Part shown: positions 17,801-25,009 of the stretch, piece by piece
How positions within the stretch are numbered: position 1 is the first letter of the stretch
Layout of the letters: each line of letters begins with the position of its first letter
Origin: Nitrospira sp. UBA6493
GTDB taxonomy: Bacteria; Nitrospirota; Nitrospiria; Nitrospirales; Nitrospiraceae
DNA length: 64,000 nucleotides
Assembly (NCBI GenBank): GCA_002435325.1
Contig: DJMJ01000017.1
Location: 1 to 64,000 of the forward strand
Direction of reading: 5' to 3'
The notes under the pieces: model-generated
Seen by the model: the letters and a program-made list of their open reading frames with translations, nothing else
Told to the model about the DNA's origin: nothing
Databases searched by the model: none
Made by a program: the position numbers and the translations under genes

Positions 17801-19109
17801 GTATTCAGTCGATGCCGTGAACAAGGCCATGATTCGGCTCGAAGCGCAGGGCCAAGTCCTCCGCGGCCGTTTTTCGTCTCACGTGTCACTTCTCACGTCT
17901 CACGAGATCGAATGGTGCCACCGCCGCCTCCTCGCGCGCATTCACCGGCTGACGCTGGGCCGCCTTCGCAAGGAGATTGAGCCGGTGACGGCGGCTGAGT
18001 TCATGTCGTTTCTGCTGCGCTGGCAGCATGTGACACCGGGCGCGCGGATGCATGGGGAGGCAGGGCTTGCCGAGGTCATCGCGCAGCTGGCGGGATTTGA
18101 GGCGGCCGCGTCGGCTTGGGAGCCGCAGCTCCTGCGAAGCCGGCTGGAGAAGTTTGAGCCAGAGCTGTTGGATCGTCTCTGTTTGAGCGGGGCCGTGAGT
18201 TGGGGGCGGCTGTCTCCTCATCCGCGACTGAAACCGGCAGGCGATTTTGATCGGGCACGCCGGATTGTTCCCATCAGCGTGGCGCCGATCACGCTCTTCC
18301 CGCGCGAGGAAGGGGAGTGGTTGATGGAGGCCATGCGCGATCAGTCTGCGCCCAATGGGACGGATCTTTCAGGGCAAGTGAGCCCCGTAGGGCAGGATCT
18401 GATTCGTGTTTTGCGTGAGCGAGGCGCCAGCTTCTTTGCGGATCTCTCGCGGATGACCAATCACCTTCCGACGGAAGTGGAAGAGGGCTTGTGGGAACTG
18501 GTGGCTGCTGGCCTCGTGACGGCCGACGGGTTCGATAATCTGCGGGCACTCATGGACCCGCATCGGCGTCGTGCGGAGGGGCGCGCGCGGCTGCGCCGTC
18601 CACGTCATGCGGCAGGCCGGTGGTCGTTGCTGCATAGTGCGATCAACCATCAGCCGTCCGCTACCAGCTTCGTGGAAAAATCCGCTCGTCAGCTGTTGTG
18701 CCGCTATGGTGTGGTGTTCCGGGATCTGCTGGCACGCGAGACCTTGCTGCAGTCGTGGCGTGATTTGCTGGTGGCGTACCGGAAAATGGAGCTGACGGGC
18801 GAGGTACGCGGGGGGCGTTTCGTGGCCGGGTTCGTGGGGGAACAGTTTGCATTGCCGGAAGCCCTTAAGTCGCTGCGCGCGTTGCGTAAGAGCGGGTTTG
18901 AAGTCTCTCCGGAAATCAAGTTGTCGGCGGTGGATCCGCTGAATCTCGCCGGCGTCCTCCTGCCGGGGCCGAGAATTCCAGCGGTACAGACGAATTTTCT
19001 GGTCATCAAAGAGGGACGTATTGTCCGAACGGTGATGGGAAAGCAAGGCGGTGATAGCCGGATCGACGAAGGTTCCGTGATTCGCGATGTAGATGTATTA
19101 GACCGGTAG
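14808..19109 (+). CDS. lhr: Lhr-type DEAD/DEAH-box superfamily 2 helicase
   Basis: 1433 residues, close to the length of large Lhr proteins. Walker A APTGSGKT is at 42-49 and the DEIH box at 167-170; SATQRP (motif III) and QRIGRAGH (motif VI) follow. After the two RecA-like domains come winged-helix and Lhr-core regions and a long C-terminal extension. Lhr is a 3'-5' ATP-dependent DNA/RNA helicase linked to DNA repair. Four short tracts of degenerate 7-bp repeats (16585-16612, 17624-17651, 17876-17903, 18640-18667) lie in frame, giving low-complexity Ser/His segments such as ISSQPSAIS and SSHVSLLTSHE. They look like insertions at domain linkers. The 3' end overlaps the convergent uspA gene by 12 bases. 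Confidence 0.9.
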   Translation: MEAINFHPLIVDWFQSQIGEPTDVQVQAWPAIQSGADALIAAPTGSGKTLAAFLSCIDNLFKQALARELDDHTQVLYVSPLKALSNDIQKNLQKPLTEIGQAALQAGLLMPELRVLVRTGDTPMADRQQMLKRPPHILVTTPESLFILLTADKSRRMLQTVRTVIVDEIHALAPNKRGAHVALSLERLEALTLAKPQRIGLSATQRPIDLMAEFLVGSRPRPRVIDVGHRRELDLAVEVPKDELSAIATNTVWSDVYDRVAELVRQHRSTLVFVNTRRLAERVSHYLEERLQDLGPDVVAAYHGSLSRQIRLHAEERLKTGKTRVVIATASLELGIDVGTVDLVCQIGSPRAIATALQRIGRAGHWIKAVPKGRLFAMTRDELLECAALVRAIRAGTLDRIEVPIAPLDILSQQIVAAAASQTWTEDDLFSLCRRAYPYRDLERDEFDQVVRMLADGIATQRGRGHAYLYHDRINRRIKGRRGARLAAITSGGAIPDTANYAVVAEPDGTVVGSVDEDFAVEILAGDIMLLGNTSWRIKRIEAGKVRVEDAQGAPPNIPFWRGEAPSRTAELSAEVASLRQEIASRVVSPSQAISSQPSAISWLKKECALDLRGAEQAVAYVVAGLTALGTVPTQQTIIAERFFDESGGMQLVIHAPFGGRINKAWGLALRKRFCVTFDFELQAAATDNGLVISLGEKHSFPLESVFGYLHSNTVRDVLIQAVLLAPMFTTRWRWNVSRALALLRFSNGKKVPPQIQRMKAEDLLAAVFPDVIACQENLTGQRAARQIPDHPLVKETLRDCLTEAMDLEGLTATLKAIEAGSIRCVAVDTPTPSVFSHEILNANPYAFLDDAPLEERRARAVEMRRTLPAELLGQVGALDPEAIEEVARESWPVVRDADELHDALLTLVWLPDDQMQPWAMFLPVLIKSGRVVPLTVSFSHLSPFTSQEARGWVAMENREGVEQAFSDSDDATLDAIVLGWMESIGPTTVADLAARLQYSVDAVNKAMIRLEAQGQVLRGRFSSHVSLLTSHEIEWCHRRLLARIHRLTLGRLRKEIEPVTAAEFMSFLLRWQHVTPGARMHGEAGLAEVIAQLAGFEAAASAWEPQLLRSRLEKFEPELLDRLCLSGAVSWGRLSPHPRLKPAGDFDRARRIVPISVAPITLFPREEGEWLMEAMRDQSAPNGTDLSGQVSPVGQDLIRVLRERGASFFADLSRMTNHLPTEVEEGLWELVAAGLVTADGFDNLRALMDPHRRRAEGRARLRRPRHAAGRWSLLHSAINHQPSATSFVEKSARQLLCRYGVVFRDLLARETLLQSWRDLLVAYRKMELTGEVRGGRFVAGFVGEQFALPEALKSLRALRKSGFEVSPEIKLSAVDPLNLAGVLLPGPRIPAVQTNFLVIKEGRIVRTVMGKQGGDSRIDEGSVIRDVDVLDR
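16585..16612. repeat. In-frame heptamer tract 1 in lhr
   Basis: Four consecutive heptamers ending in TCAG: CCATCAG, CTCTCAG, CCATCAG, CGATCAG. They encode a Ser/Gln-rich stretch near residues 593-602. Confidence 0.65.
17624..17651. repeat. In-frame heptamer tract 2 in lhr
   Basis: Four heptamers: CTCTCAC, CTCTCAC, CGTTCAC, ATCTCAG. They encode FSHLSPFTSQ-type sequence near residue 940. Confidence 0.65.
17876..17903. repeat. In-frame heptamer tract 3 in lhr
   Basis: Four heptamers ending in TCAC: GTCTCAC, GTGTCAC, TTCTCAC, GTCTCAC. They encode SSHVSLLTSH near residue 1024. Confidence 0.65.
18640..18667. repeat. In-frame heptamer tract 4 in lhr
   Basis: A more degenerate set: CGATCAA, CCATCAG, CCGTCCG, CTACCAG. 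It encodes AINHQPSATS near residue 1280. Confidence 0.5.
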
Positions 19110-19951
19110 GGCCAGCAGGGGGCAGCGGGCGCCACGCAAGACGCGTTCGGTGACGCTGCCGCGCAGCATATCCAGCAACGACTGCTGTTTGGCCGTGGTC
19201 ATCACAATCAGATCGACGTCAAAGTCCGCGCCCATCCCGAGGATCACGTCTACGACATTTCCCCGACAGGTCATCGTGTGCCAGAGCCAATCCGTCCGGC
19301 TAGGGTAGTGGATGGACTGGAGCGTTTCGTCCTCTCCGACATGGACGACGACGACGGTCAGGTTGTCGCATCCCAAGGCGGTGGCGAGTTGCGCGGTGGC
19401 GTCGATTGCGAGTTGCGGCTGAGAGTCGGCGCTGACGGGAACGAGCACGCGGCGCAGTTTCGGGTGTCCCGACTCCTTCACCACAAAACCTTCAACGTGC
19501 CCCGGGACAAAGAGCGTAGCGGTGTGGCTTCCTCTGGCCACCGGTTCAGCGATGGGGGAGTGCTGCCAGCGCGCAAGTCCCTCGTATTGATTGGTCGACA
19601 TCACCAGCAAATCGGCCGGATGAGTGCCGAGGTAGCGGAGAATGCCCTCAGCCGGAGTTTTACCGACGGTCCTGGTTTTTTTATCGTGATGCCCAAGTCG
19701 CGGACTTGTTCACGACGGCTTCCCTTCGGGAGCACGCCCCATCGCTCGAGAATCGGTCTGACTTTGGGAAAATCTTCGAAGTCTGCGCGCGCCACATCCG
19801 GGTCCACGTGCATGACCGACAATTCTCCCTGCGCTGCAAGGGTCAATTTGATGGCATGGACCAACCCGGTGTGGCTGTCCTCGGTGAAGTCCGAGGGGTG
19901 GATGATCCGGGGATAGGGGAGCCCCGTGGCCGGGGCAGCGGGGGTAGTCAT
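19098..19951 (-). pseudogene. Tandem universal stress protein (UspA x2), split by a one-base frameshift in an A7 run
   Basis: The first frame (ATG 19951) gives a UspA-like start, RIIHPSDFTEDS, to about KK near residue 90, then turns to unrelated sequence. Restoring one A in the coding-strand A7 run (T7 at 19676-19682) joins it to a second frame that continues TPAEGILRYLGTHPADLLVM, ATLFVPG, then a second UspA domain with KLRRVLVPVSADSQ and a C-terminal RGSVTERVLRGARCPLLALPV-type end. The intact protein would have about 284 residues. The run A AAA AAA is in the phase of a -1 slippery heptamer, so recoding is possible; sequencing error in a homopolymer is the plain alternative. It follows the DUF3015-like lipoprotein gene by five bases. 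Confidence 0.75.
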
Positions 19952-19956
19952 GATTA

Positions 19957-20391
19957 CTATTGTGGCGTGATGGCGGCCATGTACCGAAAGGGTTGTGCGG
20001 TGTCTTGCAGCAGGGTCAGCCAGGCGGCGGGGGAGTCCTGCGTGGTTTCTTGTGTCTTGGCGTAGCGGGCTTGCACGGCCGCACCATAGGCGACGCGATC
20101 CTGCGCAGGCACGCCAAGCAGGGTGCCAAGGGAGGTCAAGTATTCACCCTCTCCTTTGGCCATATCGTAGTGCAAGTTGGTTTGGTTCACGGTGACAAAG
20201 GCGATGGCCTTGTGTTCCGGGTGGAGCAGGCCATCCTCATTCCACCAGGCATGGCCTGAAGTCGTACCGGTGACATTCGATGTCGTATCAGTGGTTTGCT
20301 TGAATGTGGCTTTGACGGAGCACCCGGTCGCGATCACGTTGATGGCGAGGAAGGCCGATGCGAGGAGGAGAGAGGCTGATGGTGTGCGCAT
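19957..20391 (-). CDS. DUF3015-like lipoprotein
   Basis: 144 residues. The N-terminal hydrophobic segment ends in ATGC, a lipobox, so it is probably a lipoprotein. The mature part has HAWWNEDGLLHPEHKA, then DMAKGEGEYLTSLGTLLGVP, the pattern I associate with the DUF3015 family (a W-x-EDG segment and a GEYL-SL-LLG motif). Function unknown; family members are exported. GGAG precedes the ATG at 20391. The UspA gene begins five bases after its stop, so both are probably one transcript. Confidence 0.65.
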   Translation of the reverse strand: MRTPSASLLLASAFLAINVIATGCSVKATFKQTTDTTSNVTGTTSGHAWWNEDGLLHPEHKAIAFVTVNQTNLHYDMAKGEGEYLTSLGTLLGVPAQDRVAYGAAVQARYAKTQETTQDSPAAWLTLLQDTAQPFRYMAAITPQ

Positions 20392-20527
20392 GGAGTCTCC
20401 TTCAGTTCGGATTTCTCATGGCCGATAACAAATCAACTATATCATAGCCTGCCTTAAGTTTACCTAGTAAGGTGCCGATAGAATCTACAAGCAGGAATAT
20501 GAGTGGTAGGGTATCCAGGGGGATCCG

Positions 20528-21475
20528 ATGCCGATTTCAGCGCTGACCCAATTCGCTCCAACCACATTTTTTCAGGCCCCTGCGGCCTCGACGCAGGGCG
20601 TCCAGCGGCTGGATACGAAAGTCTCCGCTATCTCCACGGCCAGCGATCTGACCGGCCGGCTCAGTGTGGTGACGGCAGAAGGCGACAAGATTACGTTTTC
20701 AGCTGATCTTGAAGCGCGCTATCAGACCGCCAGTTATCAGGGGCATGCCGAGTCGAACGGGAAGGCGGTGGATGTCAACGAAAAAAGCGCGGCCTTCTCC
20801 TTGTCGCAACAGTACGGGGTGACGGTCGAGGGCGACCTGAACGAGCAGGAAGTGCATGACTTGGAAAGCCTCTTCCGGAAAGTGTCGAGTATCTTTCATA
20901 AGTTTTTCAATGGGCAGGATGAAGCCGGGTTGGCGAAGACGGCTTCGCTCGCCGAACAGTTTGCCCATGCCTCGTCCCTTTCCAGTATAGATTTGAGCGT
21001 GGATGTGGAGCGATCGGTCACGGTGCTTGCCGCGCAAGTGGCATCAGCGGCGATCGGGTCCTCACAGGGTTCGATTCCTACCCCGGGAGGGGCGCCAGGG
21101 ACGGCGGCGGCGATCCCGCAGTCGTCCACCGGTACCACGGCGCCCACCCCGTCTTCGACGGCCTCGCCTGACGGGACTCATCTCGTCGCGCCTGCACAGG
21201 ATCCGCAATCAACGGGGTCATTGGTCCGGCAAATCCTGGACGCGCTGGAGCAGAGCCGGCTGGATGCGGAGAAGGCGAAGAAGTATCTCCCCGATTTCTT
21301 CAAGAAACTGCGTGAGGATCTGGGAAAGGAATTACGGGGCGAGCGGGAAGCCGCACACGATAAGCAGGAGGACCAAGCGGCTCCGCCACCGAGCCCAACA
21401 ATCATCAACAGCAGTGTGCTCGTGGCCTATCAGTCGTCACGTCAGATCACCTTCTCCTATTCTCTGCGAACATAA
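20528..21475 (+). CDS. Conserved hypothetical protein with a helical core and low-complexity linker
   Basis: 315 residues, no signal peptide or membrane helix. Residues about 30-90 are beta-rich (TAEGDKITFSADLEARY), about 95-165 helical (LNEQEVHDLESLFRKVSSI, FFNGQDEAGLAKTASLAEQF, then SSLSSIDLSVDVERSV), then a Gly/Pro/Ser/Thr-rich linker, a charged helical part (QSRLDAEKAKKYLPDFFKKL) and a short beta tail (VAYQSSRQITFSYSLRT). I have seen similar helical cores in proteins of unknown function from soil and aquatic bacteria but cannot name the family. GGGGGATCC lies before the ATG. A strong terminator hairpin follows the stop. Confidence 0.65.
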   Translation: MPISALTQFAPTTFFQAPAASTQGVQRLDTKVSAISTASDLTGRLSVVTAEGDKITFSADLEARYQTASYQGHAESNGKAVDVNEKSAAFSLSQQYGVTVEGDLNEQEVHDLESLFRKVSSIFHKFFNGQDEAGLAKTASLAEQFAHASSLSSIDLSVDVERSVTVLAAQVASAAIGSSQGSIPTPGGAPGTAAAIPQSSTGTTAPTPSSTASPDGTHLVAPAQDPQSTGSLVRQILDALEQSRLDAEKAKKYLPDFFKKLREDLGKELRGEREAAHDKQEDQAAPPPSPTIINSSVLVAYQSSRQITFSYSLRT

Positions 21476-21509
21476 GGGCAACCGCGTCAGCCTCTGGCTG
21501 GCGTTAAGC

Positions 21510-21555
21510 AAGGCACGGCGAGGCTTGGTGATCCCAGGCCTCGCCGTGGCCGTTT
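21510..21555. terminator. Bidirectional terminator hairpin
   Basis: CACGGCGAGGC (21514-21524) pairs perfectly with GCCTCGCCGTG (21538-21548). It lies between two convergent genes. Short T and A stretches flank it (CCGTTTGATCC), so it can serve both. Confidence 0.75.
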
Positions 21556-21564
21556 GATCCTTGG

Positions 21565-22908
21565 TTAGTTGTCCCACAACCGCTGATACCACTGCTTCTC
21601 CTCGCTAACCGGCACCGCCGAGATGTTCATGGCCGTTCGAATCTCGCCGATGTTCCAGCCGGTCAAGGTCGCCAAGGTTTGGGCTTCGCGCTCGTAGCGC
21701 TCGCGCAGTTGTTGACGATAGGCCGTCGCAGCGGGGCAGTCATCCTGGCCTGTCCAGGGGTGGCGGAGGATATAGCGAGCCTGGAAGTTGCCGCGATCCG
21801 GTGTTTCCTGGAACATCAGATCTTCAGGAAAGTGCGCGGCGTCGTAACGGACATGCAGGCGAGTGAGAAAGACGTTCTGTGCTTGTCCCATGAGGCCTTT
21901 ACCCATTCGTCCGTTTTGATCTTGCCAGAAGACGCCCAAGCTGCGCAGTTCCTCGGCGGTGAGCGGATTGGCCGCGCAGGGGTCACACCAGTTCATGTCC
22001 CAGGCATATTCCAGAAACACGCCCCGCTCACTCTCACGCTTCACCTGTTGCGTGAAGAGGTCGCGATAGAAGTCGCCGAATTTGTCCTTTACATAGAGCG
22101 GGATCTCCTTCGCCTCAGGCAGGCGCACGGTGCGATAGTTCGTGGTTTCGACGCGGCCTTGTTTCGTGAGGATGTAGATGAACAGTTCCTGTGCCCCGTC
22201 CGCATTCACCGTGCCGAGCCTGATCGGCAACATGAGCTTGGGAGATTCAAAGGCCATCTGCAGCGGGCGTAGATGGGTGACGCCGAGCCTGGCCTGTTCC
22301 TCCAGATTCACCTTGGCCACGAAGAACTTCATGCCCTGTTTCACGTAGCTGTGCAGCACGGACGAGGCCCCGGCGGGGATTTGGTAGCCATTCTCCGTGA
22401 GCCAGGTTTCCAGTCCGGCGCTTTCTGTGGCCGACAGAATCAGGATGTCATATTCGCCGACGAGGTATTGGGCTTCGACTGTCACCCCTAATGTGCGGTT
22501 GCGTTCCCGTTTGGCTTCAGCAGGAGCCGGCATGCTCTTGAGGGCCTCCATGCTCAGCGCCTCCGGGTAGCGCCGGCAGGGGTTTTCATCGAAGTATTCG
22601 ACGAGCCTCGGCGCGGAGTAATCGGCGAGATGTTTCAGGACCGCCGGCTCGCCGACATGGATCTGGTCTTTCTTCAAGATCGTGGGCACCGGCACGACCA
22701 TCGCGAATTCCTTCACGTCGCCTTTGAAATCGTTCGCCATCGTGAGGACGGTCTTATTGTCGTGGCGGGCGATGGCCACTTCCGACGCCTTGTTGAACAG
22801 TTTCGTGTCGGCCTTACCGACATAGAAGCCGCAGAATGCCGAAGCAGGGCCGCTCCAGGCCACTAGGCCGATGAACAGCGTGAATGTGGAAACGATCATG
22901 CGTCTCAT
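21565..22908 (-). CDS. Exported DUF2330 protein
   Basis: 447 residues from the ATG at 22908, chosen because AAAGGAGG stands directly before it; a longer in-frame start at 22986 would lie inside the upstream gene. The signal peptide ends at ASA|FCGF, so the protein is periplasmic. The start of the mature chain, FCGFYVGKAD, followed by a FAMVVPVP segment and a CRRYPE region, is typical of DUF2330. WCDPCAANPL holds a CxxC near residue 310. Family function is unknown. It overlaps the RnfD-like gene by four bases, so they are probably translationally coupled and may work together in the membrane. Confidence 0.8.
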   Translation of the reverse strand: MRRMIVSTFTLFIGLVAWSGPASAFCGFYVGKADTKLFNKASEVAIARHDNKTVLTMANDFKGDVKEFAMVVPVPTILKKDQIHVGEPAVLKHLADYSAPRLVEYFDENPCRRYPEALSMEALKSMPAPAEAKRERNRTLGVTVEAQYLVGEYDILILSATESAGLETWLTENGYQIPAGASSVLHSYVKQGMKFFVAKVNLEEQARLGVTHLRPLQMAFESPKLMLPIRLGTVNADGAQELFIYILTKQGRVETTNYRTVRLPEAKEIPLYVKDKFGDFYRDLFTQQVKRESERGVFLEYAWDMNWCDPCAANPLTAEELRSLGVFWQDQNGRMGKGLMGQAQNVFLTRLHVRYDAAHFPEDLMFQETPDRGNFQARYILRHPWTGQDDCPAATAYRQQLRERYEREAQTLATLTGWNIGEIRTAMNISAVPVSEEKQWYQRLWDN

Positions 22909-23780
22909 GAGAACCTCCTTTGATGGTGAAGCGATAAGGTGAGGGGCACAGGGACTGATGGCGGTCCAGTCGTCGGACGGAACCATTCATAGCGAACATC
23001 GGGAAGCAGACGGTCAAACAACGGGACGAATGGCGGGCAGGCGATGAGACCCCAGAGCGGGCCGTTGGGACGGAAGAGCCCGAATTGGACATAGAGGGCG
23101 GCCAGTCCGACGAGCAGGGCATAGACTACTCGGCCGGTTCTCGAATCCGGCGTGGTCTTTGGGTCCGAGATCATGAAGAAGGCGAAGATTAGCAGCGCGC
23201 CGCTTTCGAGTTGGTGCAACGGGATGGTGATCGGATCGCCGAGCCAGAGAGCGCGGGCGAAGAGCAGGCCGACATAGAAGGCGAGGAACGCCAGCGTCAC
23301 ATCAGCCCGCGCCGCGCGGGTCATGACGAGCGAACCCAGGCAGGCGACGAGAAATCCGAACCAGGCCGCCTGTCCCCATTGTCCTGCCGAAATCCAGCCG
23401 ATCCCGCCCGAGAGCATGACGACCAGCGCGAGATTGGTTGGGTTGAAGACGTGTTTGTCTTTCCAACGAATGACAAACTTGCTGCCAATCGCAATGAACG
23501 AGGCCAAAGCGGCAACGGAAAGATCATTTGTGCGGAGCAGCAGGGAGAGGGACAGGGCGGAGATCAACGGGCTGCGGGGGTCGAACGAGGGCAGGTGGTA
23601 ATAGCGAGTCCCGGCATATTGCGTCAGCAGCGCGGCTCCAATCGTGACGGCGATTTGAATGGCAGAAACATCAAAATGCAGCCAGATTAAGCCGTAGAGG
23701 AGGAGGGTGCTCAGGCTGACGATTTGGTAGAGCCGGGGATCGAGAGAGGCAAGCTGGCTCTTCAGTCGATGGAGTCTCAT
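22905..23780 (-). CDS. RnfD/NqrB-like membrane protein
   Basis: 291 residues with about eight membrane helices. Motifs SPLISALSLSLLLRT, HVFNPTNLALV and FFMISDPKTTP are those of the RnfD / NqrB family, which binds flavin in Na+- or H+-pumping electron-transfer complexes. No other Rnf or Nqr gene is nearby, and I see no SGAT-type motif for covalent FMN, so this is a stand-alone relative. GAGGTG precedes the ATG. The next gene, DUF2330, starts inside its stop. A G9 run (23850-23858) lies about 70 bases upstream. Confidence 0.75.
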   Translation of the reverse strand: MRLHRLKSQLASLDPRLYQIVSLSTLLLYGLIWLHFDVSAIQIAVTIGAALLTQYAGTRYYHLPSFDPRSPLISALSLSLLLRTNDLSVAALASFIAIGSKFVIRWKDKHVFNPTNLALVVMLSGGIGWISAGQWGQAAWFGFLVACLGSLVMTRAARADVTLAFLAFYVGLLFARALWLGDPITIPLHQLESGALLIFAFFMISDPKTTPDSRTGRVVYALLVGLAALYVQFGLFRPNGPLWGLIACPPFVPLFDRLLPDVRYEWFRPTTGPPSVPVPLTLSLHHQRRFS

Positions 23781-24216
23781 CAGGCACCTCGTGGGTTGGT
23801 GGACATGCGGTCCTACCCACGTAATGGCGCCAGGAGGGGAATCCTTTCAGGGGGGGGGAGGGGGAGAGGCAGGCTAGGTAGTCTCCTGTGCTCGCGCAAC
23901 GCGCGGCCTCAGAAGGCCCTCGTTGGACGCGTGCAGTGGGAGACCACCTAGCCCGCCCTCAAAGAGAGATGAAAATGGAGGAGAAATATCCGCAATCGAG
24001 GATTAACCAGCCCGCCCCCCTTGTGGAAGGTCACAAGCGCGTTGAAAAGACTTGGAGTATACGCAAGAATGATGCACATTAAATTAGCGCTGCATAACAG
24101 AAAATTATTATTTATCTTTTGCAGTTGGATCTAGCGCAAACATGTGCATTTCATGAAAACAAGCACGACAACGACTGGAACAGAATTCAATATGATGTCT
24201 ACCTCAGGAAGGCACC
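23781..24216. other. Intergenic stretch with a palindrome
   Basis: About 435 bases without a gene. It holds the G9 run at 23850-23858, the palindromic element at 23871-23954, and an A/T-rich stretch from about 24080 to 24120 upstream of the DUF1272 gene. No RNA gene was recognised. Confidence 0.5.
23871..23954. repeat. Palindromic element related to the copies at 12250 and 40942
   Basis: AGGCTAGGTAGTCTCCT (23871-23887) is a near inverted repeat of GGGAGACCACCTAGCCC (23938-23954), with an inner GGCC-TCAGAA-GGCC hairpin. The interior CCTCGTTGGA matches the core of the two larger palindromic elements. Confidence 0.55.
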
Positions 24217-24525
24217 ATGCTTGAACTCCGACCGACTTGTGAACATTGCAACAAGGCGCTGCCGCCTGATTCGCTTGAAGCGAGGATCTGTTCGTATGAA
24301 TGCACGTTCTGTGTGACATGCGTTGAACTGGTTCTGGGTAATGTCTGCCCCAACTGCGGCGGCGGGTTTGCTCCTCGGCCGATTCGCCCCGCGACGAATT
24401 GGAAGGGGAACAACTTCCTGGGGAACGATCCGGCGAGCACTGCGGTGACGCATCGTCCGGTGAATTCCCAAACTCATGCGCGCTTCTCGGCCGAGATCAA
24501 GACGATTCCACCGGAGAAGCGGTAA
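24217..24525 (+). CDS. DUF1272-type zinc-binding protein
   Basis: 102 residues. The N-terminal 55 have the DUF1272 pattern: MLELRPTCEHCNKALPP (Cys 8 and 11), an ICSYECTFC segment, CVELVLGNVCPNCGG, then an RPIRP end. Several CxxC pairs suggest bound zinc. Function is unknown. The last 45 residues are a variable, partly basic tail. GGAAGG lies before the ATG. The next gene begins 56 bases after its stop and has its own -10-like box, so they may not share a transcript. Confidence 0.85.
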   Translation: MLELRPTCEHCNKALPPDSLEARICSYECTFCVTCVELVLGNVCPNCGGGFAPRPIRPATNWKGNNFLGNDPASTAVTHRPVNSQTHARFSAEIKTIPPEKR

Positions 24526-24581
24526 GCTGTAATTCACGCGAAACTTCTCCACTCCTGTATCCTTCCGGTACAATCGATTCC

Positions 24582-24944
24582 ATGCATGAATTCCTACTCG
24601 TGATTGCCAGCATGGCCGGAATTCTGGTGATCGGCTTTATCACGAAGGTCATCACCCCGGAGATCATGTTCGAGTTCGGATTGTGGATCCTGGCGGGAGG
24701 TCTCCTCATCGGGATCCCGTCGGGAATCTGGTATCACGTCGTGCTCTACCGGGCGTTGAAAAAACGGATGATCCTTCCTGCAAGGTGGTGGCGATCCCCG
24801 GTTTCGTTGCATGATCGGCTCACGCCATCGGAATTCAGACCTGTCAGACCATGGTTTGTTGCAGGTGCCGTCGGGTTCGTCCTCTGCTGTGCGGGCGGCG
24901 TCGCGGCGATTGCGGGGTTGTCGGTGGGGCAGTTCTATCCGTAG
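24582..24944 (+). CDS. Small membrane protein of unknown function
   Basis: 120 residues from the ATG at 24582; a longer frame from 24399 overlaps the DUF1272 gene and is not needed. Three membrane helices: about 4-25, 33-55 and 90-115, with a basic loop (LKKRMILPARWWRSP) between the second and third. No family recognised. TACAAT (24569-24574) is seven bases before the ATG and no Shine-Dalgarno is seen, so the mRNA may be leaderless. The sterol-desaturase-family gene follows 65 bases downstream on the same strand. Confidence 0.6.
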   Translation: MHEFLLVIASMAGILVIGFITKVITPEIMFEFGLWILAGGLLIGIPSGIWYHVVLYRALKKRMILPARWWRSPVSLHDRLTPSEFRPVRPWFVAGAVGFVLCCAGGVAAIAGLSVGQFYP

Positions 24945-25009
24945 CGAACATCCGTTGGAATGGTGATCGATTCGTCAGGATCAAGCCAGCTTCTCATGGA
25001 GTAAATGTC

